In this document: piece by piece, positions 25,301 through 37,300 of the stretch
Layout of the letters: every line of letters starts with the position of its first letter
Position numbering within the stretch: position 1 is the stretch's first letter
DNA from: Gnetum montanum
Taxonomy: Eukaryota; Streptophyta; Gnetopsida; Gnetales; Gnetaceae
Length of the DNA stretch: 46,759 nucleotides
Direction of reading: 5' to 3'
NCBI GenBank assembly: GCA_015680685.1
Contig: MNCI01008931.1
Coordinates: 1-46,759, forward strand
Notes under the pieces: model-generated
Told to the model about the DNA's origin: nothing
What the model saw: the letters and a program-made list of their open reading frames with translations, nothing else
Database searches by the model: none
Position numbers and translations under genes: made by a program

Positions 25301-28300
25301 CCTGCCCCCCTGCCCCCCCAAATGTCTTATCATTCAACATACATATGTGCTTGTGCTGAGATAGTGTTTGATTTGGCATGGGCGACTGCCTAAGAAATTA
25401 AAAAAAAATTTATAGCTTATAAACCATGGGGCACCCCTGGTGGGAGTCGAATTAACCCAACACAGGTTATATGTTGGTGAAGGATGTTTGTCTTGGGGTT
25501 AGGGGATTGAAACGTGGTGGCACTTTGCTTACCAGTGCCCCTTTGCTACCACCACTTGGCAAGCTATTGGGCTCTCCTCACATGTTAAGCCTGACGGAGA
25601 TTCTAAAGCCACGGATATTCTCTGGTGTTTGTGGCCATCCAACAACCACTTGGTTTTCAAAAACTTACCGTTACCACAACCAACGCAGGTGGCCACAGCT
25701 AGTCTACAACTATGGTGGGAGTCCACTATTAGTATGGGGACGACTCCAAATTTTGAGCACTCTTGCGCCAAATATCAGGATATTACAATGCTATGGGACC
25801 TCATTACATGTGTGGGTTGGGCTAGATTCCTTCCAATGTTGGTGCAAGACCCGAATCTGCATGATGGGGCTTTCTTCAACAATTGGCATATGGATGCCAC
25901 CACTTTCCAAGGCATGAGGATTGACCTCACTAAGGAGACCATCGTGTGGGTTCTTGGGTGCAAGTTGTTGGCAATGTTGTTTTGCCCACGGATAGAGGCC
26001 TCCATGATGCAAAGACATCTTTTATAATGCCTATGCCATGGACTGTGAATGCGCAAGTGCCCAAGTCTTGGTTGCTGCCTTTCTGGTAGGACACAATCAA
26101 CTGGATTGAACAATTTTTCATTCAAACTGCAAATGTATGGAAACCACAGGGTGTTCATTTCAAATTGCTTGTGCTTAGGACAATAGATTAACATGACTAA
26201 ATTCTTCCTAGCTTCCCTTCAGCGAAAATGCCTAGGACAGCACTTGGGGGGTTATTCTTGCATTATGGTGGGCTTCACGACTTGAGCTTGTGTCATGGGT
26301 GCAGGTGAGTTTTTGCAATGTTGTCTACGTCCGTCAGCGACAGGGGCCATACTATGGCCGACCCCCAAACTAGATTGATGGGGGCTTTTGAATTGTCAAA
26401 GTCGAGGCTAGACCTATCACCTCGCCAACCACCATTGCCTTTGGCTAAGGTGGAAAACAAGGAGGTGGAGTGGCTGGAATAGGAGTTTCAACAAAGGATG
26501 CTAGAAAGAGCCATGGAGGAGGCTACTTTAAGGGCACAAAACAAGGAATGGGCGATCTAGGAAGCCAAGTGGCAAGAGCAACAAGAAGCTTTTAAGCAAC
26601 AATTGTTGTAGGCAAAGCTACGCCATTTGGAAATGATTAAGGATATTCTCATATAAAAGGAAATGAAAGATGCAACGACCAGGGCAACGTTGGAGGACTA
26701 GCTTGATCAGCAACTCAAGGCAGAAATCCAGCATGAAGAGCTTGCATGACAAGAATAGGAATAGATAGCAAAGCTACAACAAGAAAATGAATGCCTGGAG
26801 GATGAGCAACTTCAATATCAACAAGACCATGCACATGAACAAAATGTGATTACCTGGATGTGTGGGGAAATGTCCCTACATCATCATGAATATTAATCGC
26901 TTAACTTCATGACAGGGCCTCAGGCAGTTCATCAAATAGACTTCAGTCAAACTACACCCTTATGGTAAGGGGGATGCCGCTACACGTGCACATAAGGCAG
27001 ACGCTTTTAAGAACTTTCAACAAGTCGACACTTTCGTTGATATTGAGGAACATTGCAACAAGTTGGATGATATTCACTTGTGACTATGGCCTATGTGTAG
27101 ATGTTCCCAACTGGCCAAACACATCTAATTGATGTGGCTGTGTTTGGGTTGTAGTTGTTGTTGTTTAATTTTCACGGATAGTCTCTTCATTGTTTGGTGA
27201 TTGGGTGTTTCTTAGTTTGTGTTTGGCTGTACAGAGATAGCAGTGGATATGTGGGGGGGGCCTTGGGCCCCTCACTAGGGTTTACGTTCCTTGTTTGAAT
27301 ATTGAGGGGCATGTTTTGGGGCTTCGATGCTCTAGCCCCAATTTTGGTACAAGTTTCTGAAAGGAAGAGGACTCTCATGATTGTGTAATTTTGTACAGTT
27401 TTATGCTCTTCCTTAATATATTTGCTAACACTTTCTCAAAAAAAATTTCAAGAGTATATTAAGTTAATTGCAAAATATGTACAAGCATAGAAAATCTGGG
27501 AAAGAGAAACCCCCAAAACTACTATATAGCAAAGTTGGGGTGATTGCCAACCTCCCAATCATCTATCTGCTCACCTAGGTGGGCACAAATAGTCCCAACT
27601 ACATCCAATGCAGGATCCTACAATACGAGCACCACATATGGACCGAGAGACCAAAATCAACGCCCATCCAAGCAAGGCCAACCCAACCATTAGAAAAGAT
27701 GCAAGGAAGAACAAAACAACCAACCAGCAAACCTACCCCTCAGAGACGCCTAGGCAAATGCACGCATTTACAGTTAGGTCTATACTGTGCATGGGGGGTG
27801 TCAAGCAGTGCACGATGTCCCTCATTATTGACAAAGGCGACTACTTGCTAAAAAATCTTAAAAGCCTCAACCTTACATGCCCTAGCAACCACACTACCCT
27901 TTCCATTGGGATAGAGCTTCACGACCATGAGCCCGATGTGCCATCAAAGTTCCTGCCACAAGGAGTTACGATTGATATGCATCCTGACATAGGAACATTT
28001 TCCCTGTTGCAGCCAGGTGATCGTATTTTGTTTGTGCGACCAGTCAAATTGCTATTGGAGCACTTCATCCTCATTATGCTCATTTTCCCTTTGGACTTCT
28101 GCCTTGTGCTCTAGCGTCCATTGCTAGAGCTCCTCTTGCTAGAGTTCCTCTTTCAATTCCTTGTGGACTTTATCTTCCAATGCAGCCCTGGCTATCATGA
28201 TCTCTGCCTCCCTCTATCGCTGAAGCACTTGCACCTTTTCCCGGTGTTGAACCTCCAATCTCTCTAGCTACCGCTGAAATCTTTCCTCCCTAGCAACCCA

Positions 28301-31300
28301 TTTTTCCTTCCAAATCCATCATTCCTCCTAGCAGCCTCCTCCATGGCCACCTCAATCCTCATCTATAGGGCAAATGAACTCTCCTCTAGCGTAGTCTCCT
28401 CCATCTCTACGTCAAGATGTTGGGTTTCTCCCAACACCACCTCTACACCACCCTAAGGTAGAGTAACACCCATAGCCACCTCCGTTTGTTATAGACAGAC
28501 TTGCATGTCAGACTAGCACTCCACGTCATAGGCACCAATCTAGCTACCCTCCACAGGGAAAGAATCAAATCAAGTGTTGCCTCAACCATTGATGTCGCTA
28601 AGACACAAGAAAAAATCAAGGCAAGTTCACCCTCCACCCCATGCATAGGCATTTAAGGAGCGTAAAGTAAACCCCCTATAGTTTCCACACATTCCAAGTC
28701 TAAATGAAGAAACACTCAATCAATTCCAATGCATGCTACCATAGAGCGAGCAACGCCGATTTAGTCACTTGCCTACTCACAGCCCATGGCACCAACCTAG
28801 TCAAGAAGGCCTCCACTCCTGCAAACCTCTGATCAATGGTAGCACAACCTCCCCAAAGGCTGGTACACCCAAGACTCTCGCTAGGGCTTCTTCCGTGATA
28901 TCAATCCTAACCCCACGAAAAGTGGTATTTTCATTCTACCAATTGGCGAAAAATTCATCGTCCGACAAAGCAAGGTCTCACACCAACAAAGGGAGGAAAT
29001 CCATCCAGCCCACTGGTAACTAGATCCCACAACTCCAGCATTCCCTAGAACCTAGCACAAGAAAATGAAACTTTTACTCATACCTTTGAGTTTTAGTTTC
29101 TTCTCTCCTTAGAGTTCTTTGATCATTTATTTCTCTTGATCTTTGCATAGATGCAAAAGGATTCTCTTCTTCAATCTCCTCTTCACTTCTTAAAGCTTCT
29201 TCAAAATCTTGATATTTGCTGGTCATTACTTTAGTGAGGACTTCTTGCATTTCAGCCATAAAAGCCTTAAAGGAGTCTTTGAGCTTTTGAAGCTCTTGTC
29301 CAAGCTCTTGATTAGTCTTCTTCTTAGAAGCCATACCTTTCACAAAGCTAAAGGTAAAATCTTAAAGCAAAAAGATGAGATCTTCAAGCAATTCTTACAA
29401 TTCAAGGTAACACAAAGTATAATAAAGATGTAATTGACTTCAAAAACTAACCTTTCAGGCAAATGGGTGCTCAATTACCAAAAAGGAACTTAACCTTACA
29501 ATATTCAAGCAATCTTTATCAATCTTAGGTTCTCCAAAGCCTAAGTGGCTGTAAAGCTTCAAAATTTCTTCAAAAGCTTTATGAAGATCAATAATACAAG
29601 TATGGAAACCTCCAAACCAAGTGCTTATGTGTGGATTCCTCCAAACCAACGGCTCCAATACTAATCTGATGTGGAGCCTACCTCAATAGACCCCAAAAGG
29701 ACCCATTCCACAAGCTTCCTAAGCAAAATTCAACTTAGAAGCAAGAACAAGACAATGAATTGGAGTAAATTCCATTGTGTATAAGAAAACTCTCAAAATG
29801 TAGAGAATTACATCAAAGATGAGGAGCCAAGCTCAACTCACAACTCTTCCAAGGATCTTAGAGCCCACACACGTCTCCTCTCAATCCTCAATTGCTACAA
29901 TGGAGCTAAAGCTCAAGACAAGACACTTATAGGAGATTCTCTCAATCTCTCTTAAGTGCTCTCCCTCCCTTGCCCCTCACTCAAACTCTTCTTGCACAAG
30001 CTCTCTTCTTGTACATGCTCTCAAGACACCTCTCAAATCTCTCTTCTCTCACTCTTACCCAAACTCAAGCCTTGGACTCTTATTTATAGCTTCTTGGTGT
30101 GACCGTTCATCTTCCCTCCAATTTACCATTCAATTTGATGTTCGTTAAAATTGATATAAGACATCTTGGAGAAATAGGAGACGTTTTTTTCCCAAAACAA
30201 CCAAATCTCAAAGGAGACATCTTGGAATTGGGGAAGATATCTTGCAAGAGAAGTCTTGAACATGGAGGAGACGTCTTGCTCCCAAAGGAGACGTCTCTCC
30301 AAACAAGCCAAGTTTTCAAGATGCTTGTTTTGACGTCGGGAACCTCTGAACTCCTCCAAACAAGTCCCCATTGACCCTAGAACCTCCTAGACAAATCAAA
30401 ATGAGCCCAAAACACCTCCAAACATGCCAAAACACCCAAGAATCATCATCAAAAGACAACACAAGAAAACACAAACAAACAACAAACCTACATATCCAAA
30501 ATACATTGAGGATTAAATAAGGGTTGGGTGATGTTTCAAGTGCAACCGATGTTGTGAAGCCTTGTCTACTTCTATGTCAATGGGTCACTTTATGCTTCTT
30601 CCCCACAACCAATCATTTTGTCTCTGAGGACTTCTACTTCTAGGCAACATGCCATAACTGGACTCTACAATCCTTTGCCTAATGGTTCCCTTTCCCACAA
30701 ACATCACACCTCGAACATAGAAAAACCATGCAAACTATCCACAGAAAGCTTGCCAAGTTGAGTTGTCTCCAAATGCATGATTAAGCTAAACCCATGTGTT
30801 CATGAGAAGCTATAACCATATCAAACGTAATGAACTCTCCAAAGAACCCCTACTAGGCTTTTGAGGAAATCTTGTGTCTAATATTACCAAGGGAGGCTTG
30901 AAACCCTAATCCAAATTGGTACTTTGGTGAACAGATCAAGATCTTTTCCTAGATATTAGTGTGTTAGGGCCAAGCCCTAGGTGCCAAAGAACCTTGGGCC
31001 ACCTCGTAGGGGTTTTTTTTCTAGCTTCAATAGTTTGAAAATCAAAAAGTAGTAGGTCCCTAGGGAGGAAACAAATCTCAACATCAACAATGCCCCAAGA
31101 GAAAGCCACCCAACACTTGATGAGATCAAGCCTAGGATGGGCCCTCGCAGAAACAAATTTTCCAACAAAAACAAATTTATCAATTAACCTTCACAAGGTC
31201 CCCAAACCTACAAGCTAGAACCCAAGGCTCATCTAAAGGCACAACTTCCCAAAATCAAGCTACGCCAAATCAATGCCTCCATCTCCAAGGTGCCAAGCCA

Positions 31301-34300
31301 CATATCCAACAAACCCCCAAGCCAACTTCAAGGAACCTTCCCCCATGGCCCCCATCAAAACTTGCTCCCCAAACCTCTCATCAATGTCACCCTTGGCAAA
31401 ACCTTCATCTTCTATTCCCATCTTGGAACCATTGCCCCATTTGTCTTCCAACTCATCTTCTTTGTGTCGCCCTTCAACAGCCCACAACCTTTGGTCTAAC
31501 CTAGAAGGGCTACTATGTCCTTCCCCCTACTCATTGGACCCTGCACGAGAGACTCCAACCGTACATACCCTCATTGTGTGCCCCATCATGGGCCTTGCCT
31601 TGCACCCCATTGTGAAGCCCTCTGCATGCACCACCCTTCCCGTTGACTCCACCTTTCATCGCTAACCCCATTTTTTTAGTCTTTATTAAAAAGGATGTTG
31701 CTGCAAGGGTTTACGATTTTGTGGGCCATATGATCAGTTTTGTTGTATTTGTAATTATGGGAGAGGAGGGGTAATGCGATCACTGCTGTGACCCCATGCT
31801 CTTTCATGTTTTGCTTTTTTTATTGTTTTTGAGATTGGGGTTCCCTAGTAGGCTTGGTGATTGGCAAAGTCTCCTTGATCTCCCTTTGTACTATTATTCT
31901 TCCTACAATTGAGAATATCAAGCCCAACCTTTTCCAAAACAAACACATACCCCCAAAAAATGAAATTGAAGGTTTTTACTTACATCAACTACGATCCCTT
32001 GGAACTATCAGACCAATTTTAAAATTCTTTTTAATTTATAGCTTAATGCTACCTAGTGCAATTCAACATGTAACATGGAGCAGCCATGCCAAGATCCCTT
32101 GATCAAATAAATCATTTGCACTTGGTGAAGTGGGACACAGTCGCTAGACCCAAGAGTGTCAGGGGTCTAGGCATTAGCAAATTCTAGGACATCATCAACA
32201 TGGAATATCATAGCCTCTTAAATAGGATGTTGAGGCTGGACCAAAACCATGCCCAATAGATTCGTATTTTGGGAAACATGTATCAACGTTGGGCTCTCAG
32301 GGCGACAAACTCCGATGTTTGGTGGCCCATTTGTAGGCATGCTTAGTTGATGCTGCAGTCTAGAATGCTAGGCACAACTCCATAGCAATTAATTAAGCAC
32401 AGGTATTCGGCAATTCAGGGTTGGACAAGCTTATGGAAAGAAAACTTGTTGGAGAAGATTAAGGCTTTCATTTGGTTGGTTAATCATCCAGCTATACCTA
32501 TGTGGGTGGTGTTAGCACAGCAGGGGATGAATGTTCTTAACATGTGTCCGCTCTGCATGTTGAACATTGAGACAATGCCCCACTTTATGTATTCCTGCCC
32601 ATTTATTGGCACTTTTCTATGGGCAACAAAGCTCCAGCAGAATTTGAAACTCGACAACTCTAGAGTAGCAATGACACTGTGGACCCTTTGGAAAGCCAGA
32701 AACCACCGCATCTTTCGTGCAAAACTATTACTGCCGTAGGCACAAATTGTGGCTAAGAAGCTCAAGTTGCGGAAAGAGGCGTAGGCCGCAATGGGGGTGA
32801 CTCCAACTTTTGAGCCACCCTACGACAGGTACCGGAACAATCCGGTGCTCTGGAGTTTGGTGTCTCAAGTTGGGTGGGTGGACCTGCTCCCCTTGCTCTA
32901 AGGGGAGCCGAATTTGGAAGATGAGGCATTCTTCACCAATAGGGTGGGGGACTACACCTTTTTCCAGGGGGTTCATATTGCCCTTACAAAGGATTCTGTC
33001 ATGGCAAGGCTAGGGGTGCTAGCGAGGGGTGAGGTAATCTCGCCCCAGGAACATGGGCTTCAAGATGCAAAGGCATTGCCAAAAATAGTGTGTAAGCGCT
33101 CTCAAAGCTTTGGCAAGACGCAACTACGTTGGTCAATCAGTATTTTGTCCAATCTAGTAACGTGTGGAAACTCCAAGGCATGCATTTTAGTTTCATGCGG
33201 TACATGCAACTAGGCTACTTTGTCAATTTGCCATGGCTTTTCTTGGACATGATGTGGTCCCAACACCGAGGGCAACATTCAGGGCTAATCCTAGTGCTTT
33301 GGTGGGCTTCGCAAATGGTGGCTCCCCATCCGCCAACTAGTACCCCCATCTAGGCTATGTATGGAAGAAGGCATTCACAATGAACACCATCGGTTGTCAT
33401 GGATTTGACAGGAAATTTAAAGGAGATAGAAGCCAAGGCTAGGTCGACAAAAACACCAATAGAGACGAATCAGCAATGTTCTCTACCGAAGGTGCATGCT
33501 CTCCAGTAGGGGTTGCATGCGGGGGAGAGGTCCAAGGAGCAGAACAAAGATAGGTTGGAAATGATTTGGTTGGGGAAGACCACGGATCCCAAGATTCCCC
33601 AACTGGATGCAATGTTGGTTGAGACTATTGAAGAAGCAACAACTCAGGTGCAAGAAGATTAGAGGGCTTTGTGAGAGAACAAATGGATGACATAGGAGGA
33701 AGAATTTCAACAACAGTTGAAGGCAGCTAAGCGCCTTCATGTTGAAGCAATGAGGGAGGAGAGGTGGCAGCGGGATCTAGCTAAGGCTATAGCTTGGAAC
33801 ATGTTGGAGGCAGAGCTAGGGGAAAGCCTTAGGGTACAGCTCCAAGAGGAAGCGAGGGCCCAAGAAATGTGGGAGAAGGATGAGGAGCGTAGGGCACAAG
33901 AGGAAGAGGAGGCTGCCCAGATGCAGTGACAACTTGACTGTGCCCACAAACAAAGAGTTTGATCTTGGTTGCAACATGGGAGGTGCCCCTATGTCATCAT
34001 GAACATAGAAAGAAATACTTCATGGAGTGTAGTGTGCAAGTATATTTGGCACAAGGGGAGTGAGTTTCACCTGAATCAGGAGGGTAATGCAGAGGAATGC
34101 ACTAGGAAGGAGGAGGCTTTCAAAGTGTGGTGGGGGTGTATTCTCCATTTTTGGGCTACTAGGGGGTTTACCCCTTGTTTGGCTACTAGGAGGCTTACCC
34201 ACGATTTTTGGGGATGCAAGCAAGGTCGATGTACAAAATATTTGTAATTTTTACTGTTAATACAATGACCCAAACTCTTCTCAAAATTCAAAAGAAACCA

Positions 34301-37300
34301 TCCCAAGACTCTTACCACTAAGCTAATGAATATCCTTGCATTAATAAAACATATACTAATCATTGTTTTTTAAAGTAAAGGAAAAACACATCAGAATATT
34401 GCAATTCTGCTCTTACTTGAGATTGTTGTGTACACTCTACATGTGTAGCAAAAGGAGATTCATTTGGAATGATAACAGAAATTGTGTTTGCACTTGTGCT
34501 GGAAGATGAGTATGAATATAAGCTTGAATTTCTTGAAAAGCCTCCTGCACCACGCAAATATAGCGAGGCCCTAAAAGCAATAGAAGAAATCATGGCATTC
34601 AACCAAAACAATATTATAAATACATAAAGATCAAATCTAACAAAAGGATGTCACCTTTACCTATTCTTGCATAGTAACTCTCCTGTTTCATTATTGGTTG
34701 TTATAGTTTCAACTTCTATGATAGCTGCCTTTCCTATAAAGAGACAATGCATTCCTAGAGTCAGAACATTCTTAATAACTACTGTATAAACAAAAATAAG
34801 TAATTTACTTTTCACATGGCTACATACAATAATCTTCAAAATTCAATGTAAATTATGATAACTTTTGAGGCACAAATTAATGGTTATTTGTTGAAATGTG
34901 AGATCATGAGATGCACAAGATTTAAACAAGACTACATTAATTTATATGTCAATAGAATCGTACCTTTATCATGTAATCCTGAAACAAATGACTTGCTCAC
35001 AATCTGAATAGAAACAATACTCAAATCAAATCAATTAAATTCTAAAATATGGATGTCTGTCTTTACCGAAAATAAAAATAAACTGTTTACAATATGTTTA
35101 ATTGTCCAGCTAGAACCTATAGATTAGAAGCAATCCTACTTGGAATAAATAATTTATATATTACCAACAAAAATTACCTGTAGCAATTTTAAACAACATC
35201 AATTTCCGATTCAGTAGGCTGTTACTATAACTACACATAATCATCTGTTGAATTCACAAAAAACGCGTTGAAAACTAGAGAATGAAACTTACGTTTGAAC
35301 TAGTCCTCTGATCTAGGAGGTAGACACAGCAAGAGAGGATGCACTAAGCATAGGTGGAATAGTCGGCCATGCAGCAACACATGGTGCATAGCAAAGTTAG
35401 GACATGGCATGTGTTGCACAACAAAGGCAAGAAGTGATGAAAGTATGACAAATGGTAGGAGGTGGTGGGATTCTTTTCTTTTCTTTTTTTCTCTTTTTTT
35501 TTTTTCTGGGAGTAGAAGGACCAAGTGAACTAATAACTAAAAAGGGAAAAGAGTAGATTGCCTAGGGAGAAGATCTAGAAGGAAGAGAATGGTGGAGGCA
35601 GAATCTCTATGCCCCTTAAATGATGCTATAACGGGAAAAAGCATCTTTGCGTTAGAAGTAGATTGACAAGGGGCTACAGCAAAACAGGTGTTTTCTTTTT
35701 CTTTTTGGGAAAAAGGTCAGGATATTATTATGGTACCAATATTACATCAGAGGTGAGGGGAGAGGGACCCCCCAAGCAGTAAGAAAAGTAGTAGCACAAG
35801 GGGAGAGAACACCCCTAAACCCACAATAAACAACAAAAGGCCAAACACAGACAACCAACCAAAAGTTTAATAATGAGAGAAACCCATTTTATAACCATGA
35901 TCGCTGATAAAGGCCACAAACTGACAGCATATGTTTTTAATAAACCAGCAGAAACAACAAGCCATCACGGAAACAGGAGTGATTTACAAACATAGATCAG
36001 CCTTTCTTGCCCATGGACCCTATCCACAATGCTTTGCTCTTTCTCGGAGTTGATAAACTTCACAGCTTGCTGGAAGGCCTAATATTTGTTCTCCCCCTAT
36101 TTTCATTGGTCAGCATCCATGCCACATGCCTTGTCTGATTGTAATGAGGACATATGTTTAATGTAGGAATGAAGAACCTTGAACAGGGTTTACCTGTTGA
36201 TGCCCAGCATGACATATAGGCATTTCCTAGACCTGAACCTGTCTATAGTATCAGATTCATGGTGTTCCATGAAGCACAACCTCATTTCTTCCTGCTCACG
36301 TTTTTCAGCCTCTTGTTGCTCTTCTCCAGCAGCAACTCTGTGGCTTTCCTCTTCTGACTCACTCTTGAGTTCCTCCCTGATCTGATCCTTGAGCTCATTC
36401 TCCATTCTAAACCTTAGCTCCACTTTCTCCAAATGGCTTCTCTTTTTTGTCTCCTCTTTCTCAATTTGTTTGTGTTTTAGGGCTTCCCACTTTAGATGCA
36501 CTTCAATGTCTTCTGTGATTTGGCTTACTTCAGCAGCAAGCCTGACTTTTCCTTGACTGCTTCCTTTTTAAGACTTTCCTCCACCTCGCCAGTCTTCTTT
36601 TGGAGTGATTCTTGAAACACCACCTCCATTTCATTTCACAGCCCAACCTTCACTGCTTCCAAGGTATCCACATTGAGCTCCTATTTAGCATTTTGTTCAC
36701 CAAGCACAACAGTCCTACCCAATTCTGGGGGAAGGTTAGCGATCCTAGAAGAAGCCTCACCCTGTCTAGGAGGGTCACAGCTATAAGTTCTGAAAAATCT
36801 ACCTGCGTAGAGGGGGTCAAGATCTCGTAGAAGTTGGAGATGGAACCTCCTACCGGCCTCCCAGAGGGCCAAAATCAAGTTTGAATGCTTTCCCAACTGG
36901 CGGCTCTTCAACAAAGCCAGGAAGAATAAGGTGTTGCAAAAGTTCACATGCTTGGGCTTAATGTTACAATCCCTAACCTCTTGTTTCAAAAAATAATATT
37001 TGATGTCTATATGCTTAGATTTCTTGCGAAGGACATGTTCTTTTGATAGCGTAAGTGCTATTGAATTGTCACATAAGCGGTTGACAAGTAAATCAATTTT
37101 GAATCCTAATTGAGGAATCAATTTCTTCAACCTCAGTATATGTTGTATATAATCCACCATGATAATAAACTCAACTTTACATGCAGGGAGATTAACTAAA
37201 GATTGCTTCTTGGACTTGCCATATAGGATTAGAATCATGAACTATTATAGCACTTAATGTGGATTTTTATACATCCTTATCTCCTCCTCATTCAACATTA

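Larger units (their letters stand above)
29667..30480 (-). mobile_element. Long terminal repeat (5' LTR, approximate upper end)
   Basis: The stretch has a TATA box in the right place (30081-30088), a CT/GA-rich transcribed leader with repeated ctctc motifs, and a CA end next to a primer-binding-like site, all on the minus strand. The TG start could not be fixed; the upper limit is somewhere around 30480-30560. No second LTR is seen. Confidence 0.6.
31990..34275 (+). mobile_element. LINE copy E, 5'-truncated
   Basis: The copy starts in the RT thumb (VKWDTVARPKSVRGLGISKF, about 32120-32185), followed by zf-RVT with intact CPLCMLNIETMPHFMYSCPF (about 32545-32605), linker and extension (32640-33350), charged coil (33580-33930), motif GRCPYVIMNIE (33978-34010) and a 3' tail (atacaatgacccaaactctt) ending near 34275. 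The 3' end is only about 140 bp from the ECH2 exon at 34417-34570. It is the cleanest junction between zf-RVT and the extension. Confidence 0.87.

Noticed and set aside
25396-25455. A ggtgggagtcga stretch resembling a tRNA/SINE B box in reverse
   Set aside because: The flanking LINE D zf-RVT region keeps its normal length through this stretch, so it is divergence and not a SINE insertion; no A box found.
35293-35312. A 20-nt exon-like stretch (CTAG acceptor, AAAC|GTAAGT donor, minus strand) that could join two ECH2 exons in frame
   Set aside because: Using the donor CAT|GTATGG at 39733 instead joins the exons directly in phase and reproduces the family length exactly, so no micro-exon is needed.
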